Source: Celeribacter arenosi (GTDB taxonomy: Bacteria; Pseudomonadota; Alphaproteobacteria; Rhodobacterales; Rhodobacteraceae). From it: a stretch of 64,000 bases of DNA. The notes below the pieces were generated by a model that ran no database searches, was not told the origin of the DNA, and saw only the letters and a list, made by a program, of their open reading frames with translations. The stretch covers positions 1,426,001-1,490,000 of the forward strand of contig NZ_BAABDF010000007.1 in NCBI RefSeq assembly GCF_039539485.1, read 5' to 3'. Position 1 is the first letter of the stretch. Each line of letters begins with the position of its first letter. The translations under genes and the position numbers were made by a program. Positions 8,792 to 17,295 of this stretch are shown piece after piece.

Positions 8792-9259
8792 ATGACAGAA
8801 CAAAACAAACACATCGATTCCGACTCCGTCGAACTGCTTTCCTTTCGTGTCGGTGATCAGGATTACTCCGTTGATATCATGTCAGTGCGCGAAATCAGGG
8901 GTTCTGCCAAGGCCACGTCCCTACCCCATTCACCGTCTTTCGTAAAAGGCGTCATCAACTTGCGCGGCACTGTCCTCCCCATCATCGATCTCGCTGCGCG
9001 ATTGGGATTGGAGAACGGGGTAGAATCGGAGCGAAACGTAATCATTGTCGTCGATTTTGGCGGTCGTACCGCTGGTTTAATGGTCGATGCAGTCTCCGAT
9101 ATATTGGCAATTCCACATGACGAAATGCAGCCCCCACCCGACCTCGCGGCCGACCAGGCGCACACATTCGTCTCTGCGTTGACAGTCGTGGACGACAGGA
9201 TGATCCGGATCTTGGATTTGGCATCCGTATTCCCCCCCCGAGATGAGGAAGCCGCGTGA
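8792..9259 (+). CDS. cheW: Chemotaxis coupling protein CheW
   Basis: A 155-residue cytoplasmic adaptor that joins CheA to methyl-accepting receptors in the signalling array. It shows the family pattern LLSFRVGDQDYSVDIMSVREI at residues 14-34, then FVKGVINLRGTVLPIIDL and GLMVDAVSDIL. It starts two bases after the cheA stop and its own stop overlaps the GTG start of cheR by four bases, so it is translated as part of the che operon. Nothing unusual was seen in length or motifs. Confidence 0.95.
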   Translation: MTEQNKHIDSDSVELLSFRVGDQDYSVDIMSVREIRGSAKATSLPHSPSFVKGVINLRGTVLPIIDLAARLGLENGVESERNVIIVVDFGGRTAGLMVDAVSDILAIPHDEMQPPPDLAADQAHTFVSALTVVDDRMIRILDLASVFPPRDEEAA

Positions 9260-10179
9260 ACGCACTCGCCCAAACACCATTGACTGGTGCAATCGAAAGC
9301 GACATTTCCGATCGGGCATTTGCCCGGATCGCACGCATCGCCGAACGCGAAGCGGGTCTCCAGCTTTCGAAATCCAAAGTCTCGATGATAAAATCGCGCC
9401 TCACACGCCGGTTAAGGGCCCTTCGCATCACCACTTTTGACGCCTACCTCGACTACCTGGAAAACGCTGAGGTCGGTGAAGAAATGTCGGCATTCATTTC
9501 CGCGTTGACGACAAATGTTTCTCATTTTTTCCGTGAAGAGCATCATTTCAAGTTTCTCACGGAAGTCATCCTACCCAAAATCCGACCGCGTCTTGAAAGC
9601 AATGGTCGTTTGAGAATCTGGTCCGCTGGCTGCTCCAACGGACAAGAAGCCTACTCAATCGCAATCACCCTTCTCAAGTTTGATCCAAGCCTCGCGAATA
9701 AGGACGTTCGCATTCTCGCCACTGACATTGATCCCGAGGTTCTGGAAACAGCGAGGCGCGGCGCCTACACAGGCACCCTTATCTCTGGACTTGATGAGAG
9801 CACTAAGGACAAGTTTTTCGATCGCTCGATGGATTGCGGAGTCGAGACCCTGACAGCCCATGCGAACCTGAAAAACCTCATTCGGTTTAACAAGTTGAAT
9901 TTACATGGCAATTGGCCAATGAAGCAGAGTTTTGACGTAATTTTCTGTAGAAATGTGATTATCTATTTTGACGCGGCGGCGCAATCTAAGCTCTTCGACA
10001 GATTTGCGCACGCACTTGAACCAAATGGGTGGATGATGCTTGGCCACTCAGAACGATTAAGCTCCGACAAATCCGATGTATTCACAAGTTGCGGGATAAC
10101 CACCTACCAGGTCGGAAAATCTCGTGAAAGCGTAACACAAAATGACACCCAAGATCGGGGGCTAAAAACATGGCATTGA
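9256..10179 (+). CDS. cheR: Chemoreceptor glutamate methyltransferase CheR
   Basis: A 307-residue S-adenosylmethionine-dependent methyltransferase that adds methyl esters to receptor glutamates for adaptation. The N-terminal helical domain is followed by the SAM-binding fold with RIWSAGCSNGQEAYSIAI, the LATDID acidic site and FDVIFCRNVIIYFD. The start codon is GTG inside a GTGA overlap with cheW. The opposing enzymes CheB and CheD are encoded on the other strand about 1.5 kb away, next to the receptor. That receptor ends in a WEDF tail, which could be the tether for this CheR. Confidence 0.94.
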   Translation: MNALAQTPLTGAIESDISDRAFARIARIAEREAGLQLSKSKVSMIKSRLTRRLRALRITTFDAYLDYLENAEVGEEMSAFISALTTNVSHFFREEHHFKFLTEVILPKIRPRLESNGRLRIWSAGCSNGQEAYSIAITLLKFDPSLANKDVRILATDIDPEVLETARRGAYTGTLISGLDESTKDKFFDRSMDCGVETLTAHANLKNLIRFNKLNLHGNWPMKQSFDVIFCRNVIIYFDAAAQSKLFDRFAHALEPNGWMMLGHSERLSSDKSDVFTSCGITTYQVGKSRESVTQNDTQDRGLKTWH

Positions 10180-10556
10180 GAGACCAACTTCGAGTCATGG
10201 TCGTTGACGATATGTCGACCAGCCGCGGACTACTTACCAATGCACTGGATTCATTTGGCGTGAGAAACGTCTCAAGTGCTGCGGATGGTGCAACAGCGTT
10301 GCAAAAGATGGCCAGTGCGCCTGTGCATCTCGTGATCTCCGATTTCAACATGCCTGGTATGGACGGGCTGAAACTCCTGCATGCTCTTCGCACTAATGCA
10401 GCAACGCGGGGCGTGGGTTTTTTGCTCATAACCGGCCGCGCGGATCGCGAGATCATCGAAACGGGAAAGCGATTGGGGATGAACAACTTCCTTAAAAAAC
10501 CATTTGACCCGCCGCGCCTGCGACAAGCTATAGAAGCCATTGTGGGTAAACTGTAA
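10170..10556 (+). CDS. Second single-domain chemotaxis response regulator
   Basis: A 128-residue receiver domain. The acidic pair is D13-D14, the phosphoacceptor is D58 (ISDFNMPGMDG) and the conserved lysine lies in LKKPFDP. It overlaps the end of cheR by ten bases and its stop shares one base with the next start codon, so it belongs to the same operon. It differs clearly from the first CheY and may be a phosphate sink or a motor regulator. Sequence alone does not decide which. Confidence 0.88.
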   Translation: MALRDQLRVMVVDDMSTSRGLLTNALDSFGVRNVSSAADGATALQKMASAPVHLVISDFNMPGMDGLKLLHALRTNAATRGVGFLLITGRADREIIETGKRLGMNNFLKKPFDPPRLRQAIEAIVGKL

Positions 10557-10957
10557 TGTCGATCGCAAATCACAAGTTTAGTCACATATCCGATGCGGCC
10601 AATCCCACATCCATTCCCCTCACGACACTTGTCCAACGCATTCAGGACGAAATTATCGCGTTAACGATGTTGTCCGCGGAAGTTCAAATTGCATTGGGGC
10701 CCGCCCTTGCTGCAACCGCAACTCTTCCAACATCTGTTCAACGTAGTCTTCAAGCAATTGACAGGCTTCATCAGACGCTGGACGACTTGCAGAGGGTCAT
10801 GGGCCATATATCCGCGCATGGCTCGACTGAAGAGATCGACACTTCTGCACTGTCGGAGCTCATCAATCTTCGCCATTTGGCGCACAAGCTATTTGACAAT
10901 GTCGACACTCCCTTCGCACTTTCAGCCGACGATTCAGGTGAGGTCGCTTGGTTTTAG
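10556..10957 (+). CDS. Uncharacterised 133-residue protein, last gene of the plus-strand che operon
   Basis: No family was recognised. The protein has a polar, probably disordered first 20 residues and then reads as a helical protein, with long amphipathic stretches (LVQRIQDEIIALTML, RSLQAIDRLHQTLDDLQRVM). It lacks a signal peptide and membrane segments. Its start codon overlaps the stop of the second cheY by one base, so co-expression with chemotaxis proteins is very likely. No CheZ, CheX or CheC gene is present in the locus. A small helical partner or phosphatase-like protein is therefore conceivable, but no catalytic motif can be asserted. The DDLQ stretch is only faintly like the CheZ active-site helix. 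Confidence 0.7.
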   Translation: MSIANHKFSHISDAANPTSIPLTTLVQRIQDEIIALTMLSAEVQIALGPALAATATLPTSVQRSLQAIDRLHQTLDDLQRVMGHISAHGSTEEIDTSALSELINLRHLAHKLFDNVDTPFALSADDSGEVAWF

Positions 10958-11180
10958 GTTGATGGAAGGGGCAGATGTGAGCACTGGCAAAGTCTAAATC
11001 TATACCGCTGCAAAAATCCCTGCTCACCTAGGGTATCGCGTGCCTGTTAAGGTGGAGCAGGAGCCCGCTAATCTGGTTAACGTGCAGCTTTTCGCATTGG
11101 ATCGATACACATCCAATGGCCCATTTTCCACAAATGTACACGCCCAATCGGCCACTCATTTTCATGAGGCTAGGAACACT

Positions 11181-11714
11181 TCAAAGCAATTCGATATCAT
11201 TCGTTTCAACCTTTGCTGGTCGTATCTCAGGAATGTGAGTGTCTTCCACGAACCGTTGACGGGCCGCGCCCGACTGCGGAAAGAACTCGACACGCCTTGC
11301 CAGCGAACCGCCGATGCTTTGTGCTTCACAAGTAATTCTCTCACGGCCGAGGTAGTCCAAAACGAAGACGCCATTCAGGTTTCCGGCTTTTGTGAGGCCA
11401 CGGTACATTTCTGCTCCGCCAAATACCTTGGCCCGCAAACGGCTCTTGTCCGCGCCTTCGCGAATTAGAGCGTTTATCAATTGCTCCATCGCAGCCGCCC
11501 CAAAGTAACTCGCATCCGAGTTCGCAGAGGGTTCCCCCGGCAGAAGAATATGGTTCATTCCTCCCAAGGCCATCACTGGGTCCCACAAACAGGTTGCTAC
11601 GCAAGACCCCAGAATGGTTGAAATGACGGCCCCTGGCTCGGCGGAAATGGCAAACTCGCCCTGTGCAATATATGTGCTTGGGCATGAGGACCGCATTTTG
11701 AAGATTTGGTTCAT
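11181..11714 (-). CDS. cheD: Chemoreceptor glutamine deamidase CheD
   Basis: A 177-residue enzyme that deamidates receptor glutamines so that CheR and CheB can act on them. The catalytic cysteine C38 lies in STILGSCVATCLWD and the histidine H55 in GGMNHILLP. The later KVFGGAEM and GRERITCEAQSIGG stretches are also typical. It overlaps cheB by four bases (ATGA) and is the last gene of a minus-strand operon. It converges on the plus-strand che operon, leaving a 223-base gap with no recognisable gene. Confidence 0.94.
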   Translation of the reverse strand: MNQIFKMRSSCPSTYIAQGEFAISAEPGAVISTILGSCVATCLWDPVMALGGMNHILLPGEPSANSDASYFGAAAMEQLINALIREGADKSRLRAKVFGGAEMYRGLTKAGNLNGVFVLDYLGRERITCEAQSIGGSLARRVEFFPQSGAARQRFVEDTHIPEIRPAKVETNDIELL

Positions 11715-12745
11715 ACCGGACCCACTTTGCGATGGCTTAACGCATCTCTCAAAAGAGTTTTTCCTAAGTCAGATATGTCGCACCAAGATTGAATGCCTCC
11801 GAGTTCAGCCGCCACGCGGGGCATCCCGAAAACGACACAAGTCTCCTTCGACTGTCCAATCGTCGTTGCACCGTTGTCACGCAACTCGCGCAGGCCGGCA
11901 GCGCCATCGTGGCCCATGCCTGTCAAAATAGCCGCAACAACATTCTTTGCGTATGGAACAGCGGATCGGAACATGGAATCCACGGACGGTCTGTGCCCAG
12001 ACACCTTTGGACCCTCTGTCAAACGGATCCGAGGCACTTTTGACCCCGAGAAGTTGACGTGATGTTGGCCACCTGGCCCGATTAGTACATGACCTTTTTC
12101 CATACTATCACCTTCGCGCGCCAGTCGTACTTTCGGGGCCATCAAAGTGTCTAGCCGCGCGGCAAAACTGGCGAGAAAGTGCTCCGGCATGTGCTGGGTA
12201 ATTATGGTCGGAGGACAATCCACTGGGAAAACTCTTAGGATTTGCTCGATTGCATCCACCGCTCCCGTGGAGCCACCAATCAAACAAATCTTGCTGTATT
12301 CATTTCCCGAGAGCGTTGGTGTGTAACTCGTCCGCGAATTGACGTTCAGTACATTGGCACCTGCAGCAACTGCTACGATGTTGGAAAGTGCACTGAAATC
12401 GTCATTCGACGCACCCGCGCGTGGTTTTTCGACACAATCAACTGCGCCCAATGACATAGCTTTGACCGCCGTGTCGCTCCCTTGCTTAGTCAAAGTCGAC
12501 ACCATAACGACAGGCATGGGACGATGGCGCATCAGTCTTTCGAGAAACTCGAGGCCATTCATATTTGGCATCTCGACATCCAACGTCATGACATCGGGTC
12601 TAAAGCGATTTACCGCGTCTCTCGCAGCTCGGGCTGTCTCCGCTTCTGCGACAACTTCCAGACGCTCGTCACGTTCAAGAATATTGCGGATCAAACGCCG
12701 CATGGTTGGTGAATCGTCGACGATCAGGGTCTTGATTTTCGGCAC
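11711..12745 (-). CDS. cheB: Chemotaxis methylesterase/response regulator CheB
   Basis: A 344-residue two-domain protein. The receiver domain (phosphoacceptor D56 in TLDVEMP) controls a C-terminal methylesterase domain whose serine lies in CLIGGSTGAVDAI and whose remaining motifs include ITQHMPEHFL and ILTGMGHDGA. It removes receptor methyl groups when phosphorylated by CheA. The start codon is GTG, with an AAAGGGAA ribosome-binding site upstream. It lies 63 bases downstream of the receptor gene and overlaps cheD by four bases, forming an mcp-cheB-cheD unit. Confidence 0.95.
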   Translation of the reverse strand: MPKIKTLIVDDSPTMRRLIRNILERDERLEVVAEAETARAARDAVNRFRPDVMTLDVEMPNMNGLEFLERLMRHRPMPVVMVSTLTKQGSDTAVKAMSLGAVDCVEKPRAGASNDDFSALSNIVAVAAGANVLNVNSRTSYTPTLSGNEYSKICLIGGSTGAVDAIEQILRVFPVDCPPTIITQHMPEHFLASFAARLDTLMAPKVRLAREGDSMEKGHVLIGPGGQHHVNFSGSKVPRIRLTEGPKVSGHRPSVDSMFRSAVPYAKNVVAAILTGMGHDGAAGLRELRDNGATTIGQSKETCVVFGMPRVAAELGGIQSWCDISDLGKTLLRDALSHRKVGPV

Positions 12746-12808
12746 GTCAGTTCCCTTTGGAGACTAAATTCTGTGTCTAATAGCGTCCGTGGCGAGGCCT
12801 TCCCTCTT

Positions 12809-15800
12809 TCAAAAGTCTTCCCAATCGTCTTCTACGACTTGCTTAGGAGTGGGTGCGTTGACCGTTTGCTTGACGGCTGGGCCTGCAGCACGTTGGATCT
12901 CGGCGGCTTTGGCTGCCTTGAAATCGACATGAACCGGCGCGGTCGAATTTGCGGCATTTGCGGCCCCGATCGAGAACCGCGACGTCGTCACCGTCAAATT
13001 CTCCGCTTCACGTGTAAGCGCATGGCTGGCGGCTGTCGTTTCCTCGAACATCGCCGCGTTCTGCTGCGTCACTTGATCAAGCTGGTTAACGGAAGCATTG
13101 ATCTCGGCGAGGCCAGCCGACTGTTCTTTTGAAGAAACAGCAATCTCGGAGACGTTGTTCGCAATCTCAGTAACAGAGGTGACGATCCCCCGTAGCGCAT
13201 CACCGGTCTCACCGACCAATCCAACCCCTCGTTTGACGAGGACGCCAGACTTGGAAATGAGATCGTTGATTTCTCTGGCCGCATCCGAAGATCTCTGGGC
13301 AAGCGCGCGGACCTCCGAAGCAACCACTGCAAAACCGCGCCCCGCTTCGCCGGCTCGCGCGGCTTCGACGCCTGCATTGAGTGCAAGAAGGTTGGTTTGA
13401 AACGCGATATCGTCGATTACAGACGTAATTTTGGAAATCTGGTTCGAAGAGGTTTCAATCTGGCTCATCGCCTCGACAGCTTCCTGAACAATTTGTCCAG
13501 AGTTCTCGGCATTCGTTTTCGCGGACTTGACCATGTCGCTAGCGTGGTGAGCGCCGTCTGCGGCAGATTTCACAGAGGATGTGAGTTCGTCCAGGGCAGT
13601 TGCGGTTTCTTCCAATGTCGCTGCTTGCTTTTCCGTACGCCGGGAAAGGTCGTCCGCTGCGTTCGAAATTTCTGACGCTTCACCGCGGATCATGTCAGCG
13701 TTCTCAACCACACTTCGCATGGCACCGAAGAGGTTTTCCATTGCGAGATTAAAATCGGACCGCAGCGTTTCATATTCAGGGGCAAATGGTGTCTCAATGC
13801 GCGACATAAGATCGCCTTCCGCCAACCGCTTGAGGCCCACACGAAGCCCGTCAACGACTTTGTCCTGTTCGACTTTCGTGCGCAATTGAAGCTCTTCTGC
13901 TTCACGCAGTGCGGTTTGACTCTCGGTCACGTCGTTGCCGACCAGGATAAGACCGACAGGCTTACCGTTCGCGTCTTTGATGGGTGAGAAAGTTCCGTCG
14001 AGCATGGACGCAGCACCATCCTTTCCGCGCAGGTTGAAACGACCATAGATGCTCTCCCCGTCGTGCACCCGATCCCAAATCGCACCATGTTTTTCAGCCT
14101 TTACGGGGTCAAAATCAAAGATCTCTGCCTGACTGCGACCTTGCAACGTTTCAGGTGTTTCTCCAAGAATCTCGGTGAAATTCGAATTTGCCGCAACCAG
14201 ACATCCGTCGAGGTCGAATTCGGCTTTCGCCTGATCCGCTTCGAGGGCACTAATAATCGCCGCATTGGTGCGAATAGCTGTGACGTCTTTCCATTCCATA
14301 ACGCAGCCAATTTGTTCGCCATTGGCATCGCTGACCGCATTTACGGAGATTGAGAAGTACGTTCGACCAACCTTCAGATCAGTACTGTAAGGAAGATTAT
14401 TTTTGTCTGAGAGAATGGCGCGAACCCGCTCTGGGTGTGCGTGGAACATGTCGATATTCGTGCCCACAATTCCATCAGGGTCAAAGGAGGCAATATGGCT
14501 GCGGAACGTGTCCTGTTGTAATTGCATGAGATCGTTAGCAGCACTGTTAAGATAGGTGATGTTAAAATCACGGTCGACCATCATGAGCGCAGCAGAAGAA
14601 CCTTCGAATGCGGCGCCTTTAAAGAGACCATCGCGTGTCGCGCTCTGGGCCCGACCAAGCGCGGCACGAAAGGCATCAAGTGCTTTAGCGATACCGCCGA
14701 TTTCGTCAGCGCGATCGGTTTCGGGAACTGACGTGTCGTAGTCGCCATCAGACACCAACAGCATCGATTTCTCAACGCGGGTCAGAGGTCGCGAGATGGC
14801 GCGCGCAATCAAATATGCGATGCCTGCAACTACGAGGATCATAAGTGCGCCCTGCCACAGCATGGTCGTTCTGAGCTGCCTTGCCGGTGCCAAAATGTCT
14901 GACACAGGTTGCTCTGCAACGAAGGCCCACGTCACATGGTGGTGCTTAAACGGCATATAGGCGACCGCGTTTTCGGTGACGTTACCAGTGTCGGGATCAA
15001 CCTTTTCTGCGACAAGAACGCCAGCCTCGCCAGAAAGCGCCAAACGCACAGCCTCGGTGTCGTCGCGGGTCTTGATGACATCGTCGCCGGTGCCACGGGA
15101 TCGGTTCGACCGCAGGAGACCATCCATTCCGACGAGGTAATTGTCGCCGTTTTCACCCAATCCGATACGACGGTTGACGATGGTGTCGATACGGTCGTTT
15201 GACATTTGAAAGCCGATCGCACCTACAATTTTGCCGTTGCGATCACGAACCGGCGTGGCAACGAAAGCCGCAGGTGCGCCATTAAAAGGGCCATAGGCTT
15301 CGAAATCAGAATAATAGATTTGCGAGTTCTGGTCAGCCAGAGACTGTTGGATCACACGCCCGAGGCCCGTTTCGCTAAGCTCGCCCGAGGTAAAGTCGGA
15401 CGCGAAATCACGCGCTTTGGCCACGGAATAGATCAACTCCCCAGCCGTATTGAAAACGAAGACGTCCCTGTAGTCCTTTTCCTCTACGAGTTTGCGAAAA
15501 TAGCTATGGTAGATCTTGTGCACCTGACTGTACGCCGACCCGTCATCGGCGAAATCGAGGTTGTGTTTCTGGCCGGTCTCGTGAGGGTTCTCGTCGATAT
15601 AGGCGTTCTGCAGGTAGCCCTTTTTGTCGCCTCTTGGGAGGCTCCGCCACGCTTCGCCAAAGCCGCGTATCGCGGTCATGACGGTCGGGTTTTCGGATTG
15701 AGACCGGACATCGATGTTGATCATGTCAAACCACGACGAAATCTCGAGAGCTCGGCTTTCGGCAACGGATTGTAGCCCCTCCTCAGCCTGGACGAGGAGC

Positions 15801-15916
15801 ATTTTGGCAGCACCCCGATAGGACACGACATTTGCGATAATGATCGCGAGAGCCGTCAATCCAATCATGATTGCGGGCAGTTTTTTTGCCAACTTAACTC
15901 GGTAAAAGATCTTCAT
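12809..15916 (-). CDS. Methyl-accepting chemotaxis protein with Cache, HAMP and two PAS domains
   Basis: A 1035-residue transmembrane receptor. The start at 15916 is chosen for the TTGAGGAGC site just upstream. The longer open frame to 15970 lacks one. Order: transmembrane helix near residues 15-32, a large periplasmic Cache-type sensor domain up to about 350, a second helix (LMILVVAGIAYLIA), HAMP, two PAS-like segments (about 440-690), a second HAMP-like stretch and the signalling hairpin (TNLLALNAGVEAARAGEAGR and AEINASVNQLDQVTQQNAAM). It ends in DDWEDF, resembling the NWETF-type tail that tethers CheR. The ligand is unknown. It is the only receptor in the window and heads the cheB-cheD unit. 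Confidence 0.93.
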   Translation of the reverse strand: MKIFYRVKLAKKLPAIMIGLTALAIIIANVVSYRGAAKMLLVQAEEGLQSVAESRALEISSWFDMINIDVRSQSENPTVMTAIRGFGEAWRSLPRGDKKGYLQNAYIDENPHETGQKHNLDFADDGSAYSQVHKIYHSYFRKLVEEKDYRDVFVFNTAGELIYSVAKARDFASDFTSGELSETGLGRVIQQSLADQNSQIYYSDFEAYGPFNGAPAAFVATPVRDRNGKIVGAIGFQMSNDRIDTIVNRRIGLGENGDNYLVGMDGLLRSNRSRGTGDDVIKTRDDTEAVRLALSGEAGVLVAEKVDPDTGNVTENAVAYMPFKHHHVTWAFVAEQPVSDILAPARQLRTTMLWQGALMILVVAGIAYLIARAISRPLTRVEKSMLLVSDGDYDTSVPETDRADEIGGIAKALDAFRAALGRAQSATRDGLFKGAAFEGSSAALMMVDRDFNITYLNSAANDLMQLQQDTFRSHIASFDPDGIVGTNIDMFHAHPERVRAILSDKNNLPYSTDLKVGRTYFSISVNAVSDANGEQIGCVMEWKDVTAIRTNAAIISALEADQAKAEFDLDGCLVAANSNFTEILGETPETLQGRSQAEIFDFDPVKAEKHGAIWDRVHDGESIYGRFNLRGKDGAASMLDGTFSPIKDANGKPVGLILVGNDVTESQTALREAEELQLRTKVEQDKVVDGLRVGLKRLAEGDLMSRIETPFAPEYETLRSDFNLAMENLFGAMRSVVENADMIRGEASEISNAADDLSRRTEKQAATLEETATALDELTSSVKSAADGAHHASDMVKSAKTNAENSGQIVQEAVEAMSQIETSSNQISKITSVIDDIAFQTNLLALNAGVEAARAGEAGRGFAVVASEVRALAQRSSDAAREINDLISKSGVLVKRGVGLVGETGDALRGIVTSVTEIANNVSEIAVSSKEQSAGLAEINASVNQLDQVTQQNAAMFEETTAASHALTREAENLTVTTSRFSIGAANAANSTAPVHVDFKAAKAAEIQRAAGPAVKQTVNAPTPKQVVEDDWEDF

Positions 15917-16116
15917 ATCCAGGCTCCTCAAGTCGCGTATCGGTCCCACGGCGTAACCGGCTACTGGCACCGCTCGACCTGTTCACCAGTTCGAAATGGG
16001 GCCATAGACATGAGACATGACTTTGAGGAGTGAAGATTCGTTTAAGTCGTGCGCCCAAATCCGCAAACGGGCGCAGCCACATAGATAAATTCCGAACGAC
16101 ATTGAAAATGCGATGG

Positions 16117-16133
16117 CTTGCGCGCCGCGCAAG
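16117..16133. other. Short GC-rich hairpin downstream of the GH105 gene
   Basis: Eight-base arms CTTGCGCG and CGCGCAAG flank a single base, 17 bases past the GH105 stop. No clear U-run follows on the minus strand, so its use as a terminator is uncertain. It lies in the 233-base gap that must also hold the mcp promoter. Confidence 0.4.
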
Positions 16134-16149
16134 TACGCGACGCCGTGCT

Positions 16150-17295
16150 TTACCCGTAGCTGCGCGTTTTCGGGGCGACATAGGATGCACCCGGCTGAGC
16201 GAGCGGATGACCCGCGCGGATCGCTTCCGCCGTGGCGGCCATCAAAGGCGCGACACCTTTCGGGTCGTCCTCAACGATATCCTCACGCACGTAATAGCCC
16301 GCGGTTCCGTCCCTGAAACGACCATTGTAGTCACCCAGTCCCGCGACCCAACAGATGCCGCCAAACCCCACTCCTTGCGCGGCTCGCGATCCATCCATCA
16401 TGCATGTAACCAGCGCATCCAAGGCGGCCTCGCCTTCTTGTGGCGACGACCATAGGCCCAAACGGACCGCCTTGAGAAACCCGTAGGCAAACATCGCCGA
16501 AGCAGAGCTTTCATCGTAATTACGTGCCAGATCGGGTTCGTCAGTCACCTGTTGCCAAAACCCCGACTGCCCCTGCAACTGCGCCAACCGCGTAAGAAGC
16601 GCGTGAGTTGGCGCTGTGAGACCCGCGGCGTCAAACCGCTCTGCCCCGACCATTTCGCGCAAGTCCACCAGCGCCATGACCAGCCACCCGATGGCGCGCG
16701 ACCAATGGGCCGCATTCTGCCCGCTCTGCGGGTCCGCCCAAAGCTGTTTACGGGACTCATCAATGGCGTGGGCGTATAGACCTGTCCGCTCGACAAAAGT
16801 CACCTCGAGCCCTTGTTTCATCTGGGACAACGCGTTCTCGACCAAATCATCCTTGCCTGTCACCAACCCGTATTCGGCCTGAAACGGCAGGCCCATGTAC
16901 AGACCATCCAACCAGATTTGCCAAGGATACCGTTTCTTGTGCCAGTAATTGCCGGATTTCGTCTTTGGGTGATCACGTAGTTGATCCGCCAGAACTTCAG
17001 CCGCCGCGAGGTAGATCGGTGTTTGCGTCTTTTTGTAGAGGCCGAGAACCGCACGACCCGGAAGAATGTTGTCAATGTTGAACTCGTCGCGTTCATATCC
17101 GGACAGAGTGCCATCGGCACCGATTTGACCTGCAATCATCCGTTCCGCATGGTCGATCCATCGCGCCTCGCCCGTCGCATCATGCAGCGCGAGGAGACCG
17201 GCATAGACCAAACCATCCTCGTAGCACCACGCACCACCTTTGTAAGGTTTATGGCGCGCGGCAAATGCATCGAAATAGGTCAGCAACTGGGTCAT
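16150..17295 (-). CDS. Glycoside hydrolase family 105 (unsaturated rhamnogalacturonyl/galacturonyl hydrolase)
   Basis: A 381-residue (alpha/alpha)6-barrel enzyme that removes the unsaturated uronic acid from the non-reducing end of pectin fragments by a hydration mechanism. Matching stretches include KPYKGGAWCYEDGLVYAGL, NIDNILPGRAVLGLY, WQIWLDGLYMGLPF and the late GGICWVAGLGDYNGRFRDGT. There is no signal peptide, so it works in the cytoplasm on imported oligosaccharides. It overlaps the GH28 gene by four bases and is the last gene of the pectin operon. Assignment to GH105 rather than GH88 rests on general likeness to YteR and RhiN. Confidence 0.85.
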   Translation of the reverse strand: MTQLLTYFDAFAARHKPYKGGAWCYEDGLVYAGLLALHDATGEARWIDHAERMIAGQIGADGTLSGYERDEFNIDNILPGRAVLGLYKKTQTPIYLAAAEVLADQLRDHPKTKSGNYWHKKRYPWQIWLDGLYMGLPFQAEYGLVTGKDDLVENALSQMKQGLEVTFVERTGLYAHAIDESRKQLWADPQSGQNAAHWSRAIGWLVMALVDLREMVGAERFDAAGLTAPTHALLTRLAQLQGQSGFWQQVTDEPDLARNYDESSASAMFAYGFLKAVRLGLWSSPQEGEAALDALVTCMMDGSRAAQGVGFGGICWVAGLGDYNGRFRDGTAGYYVREDIVEDDPKGVAPLMAATAEAIRAGHPLAQPGASYVAPKTRSYG

